A DNA stretch of 64,000 bases from Clostridiales bacterium (GCA_015056055.1 SVHC01000013.1:1-64000); one strand, 5' to 3'; numbered from the stretch's first letter, positions 40,407-49,322 are shown. Made by a program: numbers and translations. Notes: generated from the sequence alone by a model not told the origin.

Positions 40407-41440
40407 TATCCGTGCACCTCCCTGTTTCTAAGGGCCTTTACGCTCTCCGGCGGCTCCAGCTTGGGCGCGCGCGGATCAAGCAGCCACGAACGAACCCTGT
40501 GCGTTTCGCTCACATCGAAATACGGAGGCCGTTCTTCGAAGTCGATATTCAGCGCATGCGGATTGCGCGGGGCAAATGCGTCGCCCTTGACCTCGGTAAA
40601 GAGGTTCGGCGGGGTACCCTGAATGGAATAAAGCGGCTCACCCTTACGCCCCAGCTGCGGCAGGGACGAAAGCAATGCCCAGGTGTACGGATGGCGGGGA
40701 TCATAGAAAATTTCTTCGCAGCGGCCAATCTCAACGATATCGCCGGCATACATTACGGCGATGCGGTCCGCCACGTTTGCAACTACGCCCAGATCGTGCG
40801 TGATGTACACGGTCGTGAGCATGAGCTTATTTTTGAGATTTTTGATCAGTTCCAGAATCTGTGCCTGAATCGTAACGTCCAGAGCGGTAGTCGGCTCGTC
40901 ACAAATCAGAATCTTCGGCTTGCAGGCGATTGCGATTGCGATAACAACTCTCTGACGCATACCGCCGGAAAACTCATGCGGATACTGCTTTGCGCGACGC
41001 TCGGGCTCGTTAATACCTACGGCATCCAAAGCCTCGATCATCAGCTTGTAAGCTTCTTCCTTGGTCACCTTCTGGTGCAGACGAATGGCTTCAATAATCT
41101 GTGCGCCAATGGTCTTGAGCGGGTTCAGACTCGTCATCGGATCCTGCATGACCATAGCGATCTCGCGGCCCCGGATGGTCAGCCACTGCTTTTCGGTTTT
41201 GTACTGCGCAAGGTCATTGCCGCCGTAATTGATGGAGCCCTCATCAATCCAGCCGTTGGCATCCAGAAGTCCCATAAAGGTCTTGGTCAGAACCGACTTA
41301 CCCGAACCGGATTCGCCGACAATAGCAAGACTTTCACCCGGATACAGATCCAACGATACGCCGCGGATCGCATGCAGCGTACGGCCGCGCAGACGGAATT
41401 TGACATTCAGATTGTCAACAGAAAGAATACTGCTGCTCAT
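40406..41440 (-). CDS. oppD: Oligopeptide ABC transporter ATP-binding protein OppD
   Basis: A 344-residue ATPase with Walker A GESGSGKS near residue 38, signature [15 protein letters not shown] near 162 and Walker B ILICDEP. The oligo_HPY C-terminal segment (from about residue 235) contains the [15 protein letters not shown] motif. It pairs with OppF as the second nucleotide-binding subunit. The start follows the oppC stop by 12 bases. Confidence 0.93.
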   Translation of the reverse strand: MSSSILSVDNLNVKFRLRGRTLHAIRGVSLDLYPGESLAIVGESGSGKSVLTKTFMGLLDANGWIDEGSINYGGNDLAQYKTEKQWLTIRGREIAMVMQDPMTSLNPLKTIGAQIIEAIRLHQKVTKEEAYKLMIEALDAVGINEPERRAKQYPHEFSGGMRQRVVIAIAIACKPKILICDEPTTALDVTIQAQILELIKNLKNKLMLTTVYITHDLGVVANVADRIAVMYAGDIVEIGRCEEIFYDPRHPYTWALLSSLPQLGRKGEPLYSIQGTPPNLFTEVKGDAFAPRNPHALNIDFEERPPYFDVSETHRVRSWLLDPRAPKLEPPESVKALRNREVHG

Positions 41441-41452
41441 GTCTGCGCCTCC

Positions 41453-42796
41453 TTACACGTGATTTTTCGGATCCGCCGCATCTGCAAACGCGTTTCCGAT
41501 GATGTAGAACGAAATCGTTACGATCGAAAGTACGATAGCCGGGAAAATCAGCTGATAGCGGAGCGACGGAGAAGTAATCAGCTGGCGGCCTTCGTTGATC
41601 AGATTGCCCAGCGAGGGAATGGATACCGGCAGACCCAGACCGATATAGGTCAGGAATACTTCGTTGCCGATAGCGCCCGGAATTGCCAGCGCCATACGCA
41701 GCATGATAACGCTGACCAGATAGGGCAGCAGGTTTCTCATGATAATGCGGAAGGTGCCGGTGCCGAGGCAGCGGGAAGCAAGGTTGTAATCGCGGTCACG
41801 GATGATCACGATCTGGTTGCGTACGAAGCGAGCCATGCCAAGCCAGCCGGTCAGGCACATCGCAATAATCAGCGTCTGCACAGACGGGTGCAGAATGTAC
41901 GAAATGAGGATCAGAACGATGGTCGTCGGGATATTGTCAATAACGTTGTAAACCTCGGTCATCAGGCGGTCAAGCTTGCGGACATAGCCCCAGATAACAC
42001 CGATGAAAATACCGATGAAAGCCTCAGTCAGCGCGACCGCAAAACCGATCAGAAGGCTGGTGCGGGTACCGCTCCATACGCGGCTCCACAGATCCTGACC
42101 GATGCTGTTCGTACCGAACCAGAATGCATCCGTGGACGGGATAATGCGAAGCGCTGCTTCCTGCGTAGTTTCATAAAGACCGGTGGCTTCATCCACAAGG
42201 CTGATCAGATCCGCCTTTACATACAGCTCAGTGCCGCTGTTGGTCATATCCACCGGATCCATATAAACGTTGATCTTGTAATTGCTCATGGTCTCATACG
42301 GAACGGCGGCAGGATCATCCGGCAATTTCAGATAGCTCGTCATTACCCAGCCTACCATATCCTCATATTCCACGCAGCAGAACTCCTCGCCGTATTCCAC
42401 GACGTTCATATTCGTGCGGCGGTTGATGGAGCCGATAACATTGCTGACGGAATACCATTCATCACCATAAGCCTTGCCGTAGAGCTGTGTTCCCTCCGGC
42501 ACTTCCACTTTAGTGGTGGTCATACTGGGCGCAATATTTACCAGCTGACGACCCGTCTGCGGATTGTTGTTGATAACATTGGGGTCATACTGACCGGGCA
42601 GATACGGCTGAATAAAGGTAAATGCCAGAATAATTGCCAGCACGCAAAGAAGCGATACGGCAGCCTTATTGCGCAAAAACGCCTGAAAAGTACTGCGCCA
42701 GTAGGAATAGTTGGAATAGCCGCCTTTTTCGGCAGCAGAAGAATCATACTTGGCAAACTCAAACAGCGCCGCGCTTTTTTTATCTCTCAGTGTCAT
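41453..42796 (-). CDS. oppC: Oligopeptide ABC transporter permease OppC with an extracytoplasmic insert
   Basis: A membrane subunit of 447 residues, some 100-150 more than usual OppC. The N-terminal cytoplasmic part leads to the first helix (about 45-63). A stretch of about 130 residues (about 85-220) then separates it from the canonical FGTNSIGQDLWSR at 228-239, after which the usual permease core with five helices follows. Residues about 115-157 in the insert, with EEFCCVEYEDMVGWVMTSYL, read as an SH3b-like domain. The insert should face outward and could bind peptide, wall or the OppA protein. It follows oppB with a one-base overlap. Confidence 0.9.
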   Translation of the reverse strand: MTLRDKKSAALFEFAKYDSSAAEKGGYSNYSYWRSTFQAFLRNKAAVSLLCVLAIILAFTFIQPYLPGQYDPNVINNNPQTGRQLVNIAPSMTTTKVEVPEGTQLYGKAYGDEWYSVSNVIGSINRRTNMNVVEYGEEFCCVEYEDMVGWVMTSYLKLPDDPAAVPYETMSNYKINVYMDPVDMTNSGTELYVKADLISLVDEATGLYETTQEAALRIIPSTDAFWFGTNSIGQDLWSRVWSGTRTSLLIGFAVALTEAFIGIFIGVIWGYVRKLDRLMTEVYNVIDNIPTTIVLILISYILHPSVQTLIIAMCLTGWLGMARFVRNQIVIIRDRDYNLASRCLGTGTFRIIMRNLLPYLVSVIMLRMALAIPGAIGNEVFLTYIGLGLPVSIPSLGNLINEGRQLITSPSLRYQLIFPAIVLSIVTISFYIIGNAFADAADPKNHV

Positions 42797-43737
42797 CAGC
42801 GGGCACCTTCTTTCTTCGCAAAGCTGATACGCGGGTCAAGTACGCCCATCATGATATCACCAAGGAGGAGACCTATGATACCGATGCAGGAGTACATAAT
42901 AACGATTGCCTGAACCATGGGGTTATCCTGGCGGCCGATAACGTCAACCAGAAGACCACCCATGCCCGGGATGGAATACAGGGATTCTATGTAAATCGAT
43001 CCGCCGATGGTATACAAAATAGAAGAGGGAATATACTGGATCATAGGAACAAACGCATTGCGGAATACGTGGGTCATCATCAACTTTTTATTGCTGACGC
43101 CCTTTGCGCGGGCAAGACGAACATAATCGCGGTTCATCTCGTCTACCATGTAGCGGCGCAGCCACATCGCATAGTAGGCAACATTGCCCAGAGCCATGGA
43201 GAATACAGGCAAAATCCAGGACGTAATATCCTCCTGCCTATAAATCATAGAAAGGTCAAACCACTCGGATGCATACATCTGAATAAAAATATGATAAACG
43301 GCCGACGGAACCGCCGTTACAAACACAATAAAGAGAGTTCCGAATTTATCCCAGAACTTGGATTTGGAGCGTGCCATAGCAGCACCCAGCGGAATGCCGA
43401 GCGCAAGAGCCAGAGCCATGGAACTCAGGCCCAATCGGATGGAATACGGTGCCTTCTGCAGAATAATATCCATAATAGGCGCACCAACGCGATAACGAAC
43501 ACTGGTACCCAGATCGCCGTGCAGCAGCTGCACAAAGAAATTTTTGAGCTGCACAAATATAGGGTCCTTAAGGCCCATCTTCTGCAGCGTCGCCTCGATT
43601 ACTGCCGGATCGAGCTTATCGAAGTTATCGAAATAGCCCTCGATCGGCATTTGGCGAACGAGGATAAATACTACGGAAATAATAATCACGAGCGTGATAA
43701 CGCTCGCGCCGAGCCTCTTCAGACAATATTTGAGCAT
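42796..43737 (-). CDS. oppB: Oligopeptide ABC transporter permease OppB
   Basis: A 313-residue permease with about six hydrophobic segments, the BPD transporter core and the family start MLKYCLKRLGASVITLVII. It partners OppC. The gap to oppA (100 bases) carries a strong hairpin, which would limit read-through so that OppA is made in excess. Confidence 0.93.
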   Translation of the reverse strand: MLKYCLKRLGASVITLVIIISVVFILVRQMPIEGYFDNFDKLDPAVIEATLQKMGLKDPIFVQLKNFFVQLLHGDLGTSVRYRVGAPIMDIILQKAPYSIRLGLSSMALALALGIPLGAAMARSKSKFWDKFGTLFIVFVTAVPSAVYHIFIQMYASEWFDLSMIYRQEDITSWILPVFSMALGNVAYYAMWLRRYMVDEMNRDYVRLARAKGVSNKKLMMTHVFRNAFVPMIQYIPSSILYTIGGSIYIESLYSIPGMGGLLVDVIGRQDNPMVQAIVIMYSCIGIIGLLLGDIMMGVLDPRISFAKKEGAR

Positions 43738-43770
43738 GTTTCCACTACCTTAATAAAAACGCGCCGAGTG

Positions 43771-43796
43771 CGCCGGGCGAAACCGCCCGGCGCATC
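43771..43796 (-). terminator. Intercistronic hairpin between oppA and oppB (attenuator-like)
   Basis: TGCGCCGGGC (43771-43780) pairs with GCCCGGCGCA (43787-43796), a perfect 10-bp GC stem; on the minus strand it is followed by a short gap and TTTTTATT. Partial termination here or mRNA protection would raise oppA over oppBCDF. Confidence 0.7.
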
Positions 43797-43837
43797 TCTT
43801 CTGCGCGTCCGTCTCAGTCAATCGAAACGGTTGATTT

Positions 43838-45703
43838 TTAGTTAGCTGCCTGTGCAGCGCGTTCCTCGAGCCATGCATCGTAGGCATCGTAGAACTCATC
43901 GGTGTTCATGGGCACTTCGTAGACCTTCTGGCCCTTGTAGCGCTCACCGGACAGACCGAACGGAGCATACTGACCCTCGAACGGATTCAGGCGGTTAGCG
44001 GTATAGCCGCCGGTGCCGTAGCCGAACGGGATGAGGAATGCATGGTTGATGAGGTAAGCCTCAGCCTCGGCATATGCCAGATAGCGTGCTTCCATATCGC
44101 TGGTGATGGCGCGTGCAGCCTCTACCAGTGCATAGTACTCGCTGTAGCCATCAGCATTGTTGTGGTTGAGAGCCATCTGCGGCTGGTTGTAGGTGCCCTC
44201 ATAGAAGGGATCGGTGTAGGTGTTCGGGTCGGCGTAGTCCGGACCCCAGTTGCACTTCATGAGTGCGAACTTACCTTCACGGCGAGTGGAGAGGAAACCG
44301 GTGGTCGGACCTGCTTCGATGATGATATCGATGTAATCGGTGCCCAGCAGGCCTTCGAGCTGCTGCTCAACAACCTGGCACTCCTCGGCCCAACCGGTGG
44401 TGTTGGGGTTGTAGGGCATGTAAATGAGAACCGGGAAGGTTGCGCCTGCGGCGGTCAGTTCTTCAACTGCGGTAGCCTTATAAGCCAGAGCCTGTGCTTC
44501 ATCGTAGTTGGCAACGCCGTTTGCAGAGATATCGGCCAGAGCGCCCATATCGGTGTAGTCAACGCCGTTCAGGGTAACAAAGGTCGGCGGGGTAATGGTA
44601 TCATACAGCAGGCTTTCCGGATAATCCGGGTCATAGGGCATTGCTGCGGAAACCTTATCCAGTGCATGGAAAATGGACTTACGGAAGTTTTCGTTGTTAA
44701 CAACGATCATCCAGTTTTCCGGCTGATACTGTGCGTCGAACTGGGGATTGAAGTTGAACTGATAGCTGTAGGAATAGAAGCCGCTCTGACGGATGGGGTG
44801 GATCAGGTCAGCCGTTTCCGGATTGGCCAGCCACTCAGCCGCAAGGGTGGAATCGATGGAAGCGGAGTCGATTTCGCCGCGCTTGTAGAGTTCAGGGGAA
44901 ATGGTAGAAGATTCCTTGTTGTAGGTCTCCTCGATGCGCTCGATGAACACATTCTCAGCATCCCAGTTGGAAGCGTTCTTGGTGTAAACGCGCTTTTCCT
45001 GGGGAGCGAACTCGGAGAGGATATAAGCGCCGCAGTACAGAATGTTTTCATTGCTGGTAGCAACACCGAAGTCAGCGCCCTTTTCGTTCAGGAACTGCTC
45101 ATTGACCGGCATGAAAGAAACATAGGTGGTCATGGACAGGAAGTACGGAACGGGAGTCTTCAGAGTGTACTGAAGGGTATAATCGTCCAGTGCCTTAACG
45201 CCAACAGTTTCCCAATCCATAACGGGAGCAGCTTCCTCGCCTTCGGCGGGGGTAACGGTGCCGTTATAATAGGCTTCTGCGCCTTCGATTACATCGTACA
45301 GAATGTTGGCAGTGCTGGAAGCATTCTGAGCATTCAGGATGTACTTTGCAGCAGCTACGAAGTCGTGTGCAGTTACGTTTGCATAGAATTCGCCGTCTGC
45401 GTTTACCCAGGTGGCATCCTCGCGGAGTTTGAACGTCCATACCAGACCGGTTTCTGCGTCATTCTCCCAAGTCAGAGCCAGAGAGGGCTGCACGTTGCCG
45501 TATCTGTCGTACTCAACCAGCGTATCGATGACATTTGCAGAAACTGCATAGTCATTGGTGGTGCTGGTGGTGAGGTAGTTCAGAGAAGTGATTTCGCCGG
45601 AATACAGCGTGCGATACACTTCGCTGGTTGCGTCCTCTGCAAACGCCGCGCAGGACGTAAGCAGCAGGGCCACAAGAACGAGCCATACCATAGTCTTCTT
45701 CAT
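43838..45703 (-). CDS. oppA: Oligopeptide-binding protein OppA (SBP_bac_5)
   Basis: A 621-residue exported substrate-binding protein for the peptide importer. The signal sequence ends in LTSCAAFAED, which contains a possible lipobox with Cys18 and also a standard AFA cleavage site, so lipidation is possible but not certain. The mature part shows the SBP_bac_5 features, including YTLQYTLKTPVPYFL and the GPDYADPNTY segment. It is the first gene of the opp-alr-M55 operon and the most strongly expressed by position. Confidence 0.93.
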   Translation of the reverse strand: MKKTMVWLVLVALLLTSCAAFAEDATSEVYRTLYSGEITSLNYLTTSTTNDYAVSANVIDTLVEYDRYGNVQPSLALTWENDAETGLVWTFKLREDATWVNADGEFYANVTAHDFVAAAKYILNAQNASSTANILYDVIEGAEAYYNGTVTPAEGEEAAPVMDWETVGVKALDDYTLQYTLKTPVPYFLSMTTYVSFMPVNEQFLNEKGADFGVATSNENILYCGAYILSEFAPQEKRVYTKNASNWDAENVFIERIEETYNKESSTISPELYKRGEIDSASIDSTLAAEWLANPETADLIHPIRQSGFYSYSYQFNFNPQFDAQYQPENWMIVVNNENFRKSIFHALDKVSAAMPYDPDYPESLLYDTITPPTFVTLNGVDYTDMGALADISANGVANYDEAQALAYKATAVEELTAAGATFPVLIYMPYNPNTTGWAEECQVVEQQLEGLLGTDYIDIIIEAGPTTGFLSTRREGKFALMKCNWGPDYADPNTYTDPFYEGTYNQPQMALNHNNADGYSEYYALVEAARAITSDMEARYLAYAEAEAYLINHAFLIPFGYGTGGYTANRLNPFEGQYAPFGLSGERYKGQKVYEVPMNTDEFYDAYDAWLEERAAQAAN

Positions 45704-45745
45704 AATTAGGACCTCCCTAAATTATTGGTGAGCCAATTGCGTTAT

Positions 45746-45774
45746 ACTATACCACACTAAAGTGCTAATTGCAA
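45746..45774 (-). promoter_or_regulatory. Promoter of the opp operon
   Basis: On the minus strand TTGCAA (45769-45774) and TATAGT (45746-45751) are 17 bases apart, with TGG before the -10. CACT-TT-AGTG, a short palindrome, lies in the spacer and could be an operator. Confidence 0.75.
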
Positions 45775-45858
45775 TATGCAAATGTAAAAAACTGCAAATT
45801 TCACCCCACTTTTGTAATATTCATGCACATCCACCAAAGAATATGCAGCCGCGATCCA

Positions 45859-46575
45859 TTATTCAGGCATTGTAATCACAATATCGCCAAAGGGGCCATC
45901 CTGCTGCGCACAGGCGCGGCTCAGTTTAAGCAGTTCAAGCAAACCCAAAAACATGCTGATTAACTCCACCCTGCTTATATCCTCCGAAAACAGTTCGCTG
46001 AACCACACCGGTCCCTTTCGGATGCGCGACTGAATCCTGAGCATGCAGCTTTGCACGGTAAATTCGTCCCTGCGGATTTTCCGCGCCTCAACCTGCTCAT
46101 CTTCGCTTACCTTTGCGCGTGCAAGAACACGCAAAAACGCGCGTGCAAGCGCATCCAGTGTAAGACCGGTAAGCTCAATCGGCGGCGGCGGAAGCGGATA
46201 TTCCTCGGGCAATTTGGAAATCAGAGCCCTCGCCTCTTCCTCAAGCTTGCGCATATCCTGCGAAAGTTCCTTGAATGCCTTGTATTCGGTCAACTGACGG
46301 ATAAGTGCCTGTTCGGGTGTTTCCTCTTCCTCATCGCTTGCACTGGGTACAGGCGGCAAAAGCGCACGGGATTTGATCTCCATAAGCGTAGCGGCCATGG
46401 TAAGAAATTCGCTGGCTGAATCCATGTCCAGTTCTTCCACGCCCTTCATCGTTTCAAGATACTGCTCCGTGATTTCGCTCACGAAAATATCCTGAATATC
46501 GATTTTAGCACGTGTAATCAGTGTCAGCAGCAGATCCAGCGGACCGTCAAATTGCTTAAGCGATACGACGTACAT
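45859..46575 (-). CDS. scpA: Segregation and condensation protein A
   Basis: ScpA is the kleisin of the bacterial SMC-ScpA-ScpB complex that compacts the chromosome. The 238 residues have the family N-terminus (LKQFDGPLDLLLTLI) and the C-terminal winged-helix-like segment. scpB is not next to it in this window. It lies directly after the site-2 protease gene (2 bases), in a run common in Clostridia. Confidence 0.95.
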   Translation of the reverse strand: MYVVSLKQFDGPLDLLLTLITRAKIDIQDIFVSEITEQYLETMKGVEELDMDSASEFLTMAATLMEIKSRALLPPVPSASDEEEETPEQALIRQLTEYKAFKELSQDMRKLEEEARALISKLPEEYPLPPPPIELTGLTLDALARAFLRVLARAKVSEDEQVEARKIRRDEFTVQSCMLRIQSRIRKGPVWFSELFSEDISRVELISMFLGLLELLKLSRACAQQDGPFGDIVITMPE

Positions 46576-46577
46576 CT

Positions 46578-47339
46578 TTATGCAACCCCCAGAGCGGATA
46601 CAATCGCATATGCAAGGCTTCCTGCGCCGCCGAGTATCCAGCCGAGCACCGTACTCAGCACGCGCGACAAAATGCCCGTTACCATCAGAAGAATCAGAAT
46701 TCCCTGCCCCGCCGAAGCCATACGCTGCGCGGCAAACAGCGGTCTTTTCAGAATCAGGTCATTGAGTACATGGTATCCGTCCAGCGGAGGTACGGGAATC
46801 AGATTGAAAATTGCAAGGCTCAGATTCACCGTGACCATATACACCAGCATTTCATAAAGATATCCGGGAACCGTGCCCCACATTTTGCTGATGACCTGCG
46901 AATTCCACAGCGCTGCATGGAACCACATTTCATTGGATTCGCTCAGATAATACATCTCCCTGAACGGAATGAACGCCGCGGTAAAAATCGCATAGCATCC
47001 AATCAGCGAAACCATCGCAAGAAGAATATTCACCGTAATTCCCGCAAGCGAGACCTTCAGATCGTCTTTTCTATAGTTCCTGAAATTCCGCGGATTGACC
47101 GGCACAGGCTTTGCCCAGCCAAGACCCACCACAAACATACAGAGCATACCCATCAGATCAAAATGGCGCACGGGATTGAGCGTAATCCTTCCCATCAGGC
47201 GCGCCGTGGGATCGCCGCATTTTTCCGCCACCCATCCGTGAGCCGCTTCATGCAGGCAGATTGCAAGCAGCACCGCAGGCAGCCGCAGCGCCAGTTCCGT
47301 TATATATCCGACAGGATCATTCATCAGAGAGCCAATCAC
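46578..47339 (-). CDS. Site-2 family membrane metalloprotease (M50)
   Basis: A 253-residue integral membrane protease. The zinc site HEAAH lies in ICLHEAAHGWVAEK near residue 30, and the third ligand is in the NLIPVPPLDG segment near residue 188. I chose the GTG at 47339 because GGAGG lies 7 bases before it; an ATG at 47363 lacks this support. Such enzymes (Rv-/YwhC-like) are often encoded before scpA in Firmicutes, as here. The substrate is unknown; relatives cleave anti-sigma factors or signal peptides. Confidence 0.88.
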   Translation of the reverse strand: MIGSLMNDPVGYITELALRLPAVLLAICLHEAAHGWVAEKCGDPTARLMGRITLNPVRHFDLMGMLCMFVVGLGWAKPVPVNPRNFRNYRKDDLKVSLAGITVNILLAMVSLIGCYAIFTAAFIPFREMYYLSESNEMWFHAALWNSQVISKMWGTVPGYLYEMLVYMVTVNLSLAIFNLIPVPPLDGYHVLNDLILKRPLFAAQRMASAGQGILILLMVTGILSRVLSTVLGWILGGAGSLAYAIVSALGVA

Positions 47340-47393
47340 TTTATTTCCTCCGTGGTTATTCAATCATCCGTTTCAAAACAAAAATCAGCACTC

Positions 47394-47422
47394 ATTATAC
47401 CGCATCCGGCAGGAAAATGCAA
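47394..47422 (-). promoter_or_regulatory. Promoter of the protease-scpA operon
   Basis: On the minus strand TTGCAT (47417-47422), 17 bases, TATAAT (47394-47399). It lies 55 bases before the protease start and close to the divergent HAD gene start at 47446. Confidence 0.75.
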
Positions 47423-47445
47423 TCAGGCGCAGAACTATATAGAGT

Positions 47446-48015
47446 ATGAACGTTTATGATTTTGACAATACCATCTTCCGCGGCGACTCCACTGCCCGCT
47501 TTCTGGCCTTCTGCGCATGCCGTTATCCCCGCATCTGGCGCCATTTCCCCGGCATTGCACGCGCAGGAGTCGCGTTTTTGCGCAAAAAAATGGCAAAAAC
47601 GGCATTCAAGCAAAAATTATTCGAATTCCTTGTGTCACTCCCCGATACGCATTCAGCGGTGGATCTTTTCTGGCAGAAAAATGAGCGCCACATTAAATTC
47701 TGGTACCCGGAGCAGCAGAAAGCAGATGATGTCATCATTTCCGCATCCCCGGAATTTCTGATTGCACCACTCGCACAAAAGATGGGATTTCATCTGATTG
47801 CCTCGCGCGTAAATCCGGAAAACGGCGTTTATTCCGGAATCAACTGCGACGGCGAGGAAAAAGTTACCCGTTTCCGCGCAGAATTCCCTTCCATCGTGCC
47901 GGATACCTTTTATTCCGATTCTTATTCCGATAATCCCATGGCCCGCATCTCGGCAAAAGCCTATTTTGTCAAGGGCGATACTCTTATTCCATGGGAGGAA
48001 CGCTTCCCTTCATAG
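47446..48015 (+). CDS. HAD-superfamily phosphatase (HAD-IB type)
   Basis: A 189-residue hydrolase. Motif I is YDFDNTIFRGDST with Asp5 as nucleophile, motif II is ISASPEF, and the acidic motif III is in FYSDSYSDN. Topology matches the HAD-IB branch of phosphoserine-phosphatase-like enzymes; the exact substrate is not known. No clear ribosome binding site lies before the ATG, which may mean a weakly or differently initiated gene. A UUCG-loop terminator follows directly. Confidence 0.82.
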   Translation: MNVYDFDNTIFRGDSTARFLAFCACRYPRIWRHFPGIARAGVAFLRKKMAKTAFKQKLFEFLVSLPDTHSAVDLFWQKNERHIKFWYPEQQKADDVIISASPEFLIAPLAQKMGFHLIASRVNPENGVYSGINCDGEEKVTRFRAEFPSIVPDTFYSDSYSDNPMARISAKAYFVKGDTLIPWEERFPS

Positions 48016-48024
48016 CCTTTTTTT

Positions 48025-48046
48025 CAGCAGCCTTCGGGCTGCTTTT
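48025..48046 (+). terminator. Terminator of the HAD gene (left copy of a 22-bp repeat)
   Basis: AGCAGCC-TTCG-GGCTGCT forms a stable UUCG-capped stem followed by TTTT. The same 22 bases recur at 48291-48312 on the other side of the MITE-like element. Confidence 0.85.
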
Positions 48047-48049
48047 GCT

Positions 48050-48285
48050 TGTCAAAAAATACTTGTAAGGCTTAGCTGATAGATATATCTAAATCCGCAG
48101 CGGCGGCGTGTACGCCGCGAGGAGCGTATTTTTTCGAAGGAGAGCCAGCGAACCGAAGAAAAAATCGCTACATTGCAGATTTCACGCCCGAAATCTTTAT
48201 GATTTCAGTGAAATCTGGTGAGGGTGGCAGTGGCGGGGGAGTTTACTTCCCCGTCCACAAGGATGGCAAAAATACTTTTTTGACA
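48050..48285. mobile_element. MITE-like 236-bp element with terminal inverted repeats
   Basis: TGTCAAAAAA (48050-48059) and TTTTTTGACA (48276-48285) are exact inverse copies; the similarity continues imperfectly inward. Inside are several strong stems: GCGGCG/CGCCGC (48103-48118, loop TGTA), an ATTTTTTC/GAAAAAAT-type arm near 48124-48169, GATTTC/GAAATC (48178-48195) and a GGGGAG/CTTCCCC arm (near 48236-48255). No open frame of its own is credible. It reads through the ylbJ end and supplies its stop. It may be a mobile repeat, a structured RNA gene or both. Only one copy is in this window. Confidence 0.55.
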
Positions 48286-49262
48286 GACTGCAGCAGCCTT
48301 CGGGCTGCTTTTTTGTATCCTGCCGCAAGGGAGATTCCCATAAGCAAGAGCGCATACGGAACCGAGCTTTTGAAACTCACCTCCCCGACGCCCGCAAAAC
48401 ACGGCGTGCTCCCCGCAATATGCATCCATATGCCGCACAGCACAAAGGCAAACAGCGCATGCAGAAACTTGATGCACAAAAGCACGCCAAACGATATGCC
48501 GCATGCCCGCAGGCAGGATGCATTCTGCCACAGGATGCACATTCCCGAAAATCCTGCAACCGCAGCCAGCACCGGCAGCGGATATTCACGCACCGCCTGC
48601 ATTCCCAGCGCAATCTCCCCCGCTGCCAGAATCACGGTTTTCAATGCGCCCTTCAGCGGCACAGTCACAAATTCCATTCCTACAGAAAACAGCACCATAC
48701 TTCCGCACACATTCAAAACCGCCTGTACCGGGTCGCGCGCATCACTTGCCGCCGGAACAGGCGCTTTTTCTTTTGTCAAAGGCCAGAAGCGCAAAAATAC
48801 CCCTGTAAAAAAGACCGCTCCGATCTGTACGCATACCAGAACAATTCCCGCCGCTTGTGACGACAGCATTCCGCTTCCCACGCCGCTGAGCAAAAATATC
48901 GGGCTGCACCCTGTAACAAGCGCCGCGCATCGTACAGCATCCGCATGGGTATATCTCTCCTGCATCATTGTACGCATAAGTGCATTTGCGCCCGCCGGAC
49001 TGCCTGCCATCAGCGCGGTTGTTATCGCCCCTCCTGCGGATGAAGGTACACCAAATACTGCCGAAAATATCCGTCCCGCTGCACGTTCATACAGTTTCAG
49101 TGCATCCGGCGCAGTCAGCGCAGGCACGACTGCCATAAACGGAAACAGTACCGGCGCAACCGAAAATACCCATGTATACATCGCTCTCTGCGCAGCCTGC
49201 AAAGCTCTCTCCGGCCACAAAACAAGCAGTACAGCAAAAATCATTGCCCCCATCCATTTCAT
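48243..49262 (-). CDS. ylbJ: YlbJ-like sporulation integral membrane protein
   Basis: A 339-residue membrane protein with about eight hydrophobic segments, in the nucleoside-recognition/Gate family to which the sporulation protein YlbJ belongs. Typical parts are AVAPVLFPFMAV-like near the N-terminus, SSAGGAITTALMAGSPAGA and TGCSPIFLLSGVGSGML. I chose the ATG at 49262 because GGAGGGG lies 7 bases before it. The last 13 residues (VKKVFLPSLWTGK) and the stop are encoded by the 236-bp element, so the natural C-terminus has probably been replaced. Confidence 0.83.
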   Translation of the reverse strand: MKWMGAMIFAVLLVLWPERALQAAQRAMYTWVFSVAPVLFPFMAVVPALTAPDALKLYERAAGRIFSAVFGVPSSAGGAITTALMAGSPAGANALMRTMMQERYTHADAVRCAALVTGCSPIFLLSGVGSGMLSSQAAGIVLVCVQIGAVFFTGVFLRFWPLTKEKAPVPAASDARDPVQAVLNVCGSMVLFSVGMEFVTVPLKGALKTVILAAGEIALGMQAVREYPLPVLAAVAGFSGMCILWQNASCLRACGISFGVLLCIKFLHALFAFVLCGIWMHIAGSTPCFAGVGEVSFKSSVPYALLLMGISLAAGYKKAARRLLQSVKKVFLPSLWTGK

Positions 49263-49322
49263 GCATGCTCCCCTCCGCATAGACGCCTCGCATTCCGTTC
49301 ATACTGTTTTTGAGGTGAGAAT

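Noticed and set aside
37632-45703. Pheromone or quorum-sensing peptide system around opp
   Set aside because: No small pro-peptide gene or regulator of the RRNPP type lies nearby; the alr and M55 genes favour peptide salvage.
48060-48250. A small protein gene inside the 236-bp element
   Set aside because: No frame with a ribosome binding site and start codon covers it; the internal stems and stops argue against coding.
48103-48255. CRISPR-like or tandem repeat array in the 48 kb region
   Set aside because: The stems are different from one another and not regularly spaced; this is a structured element, not an array.
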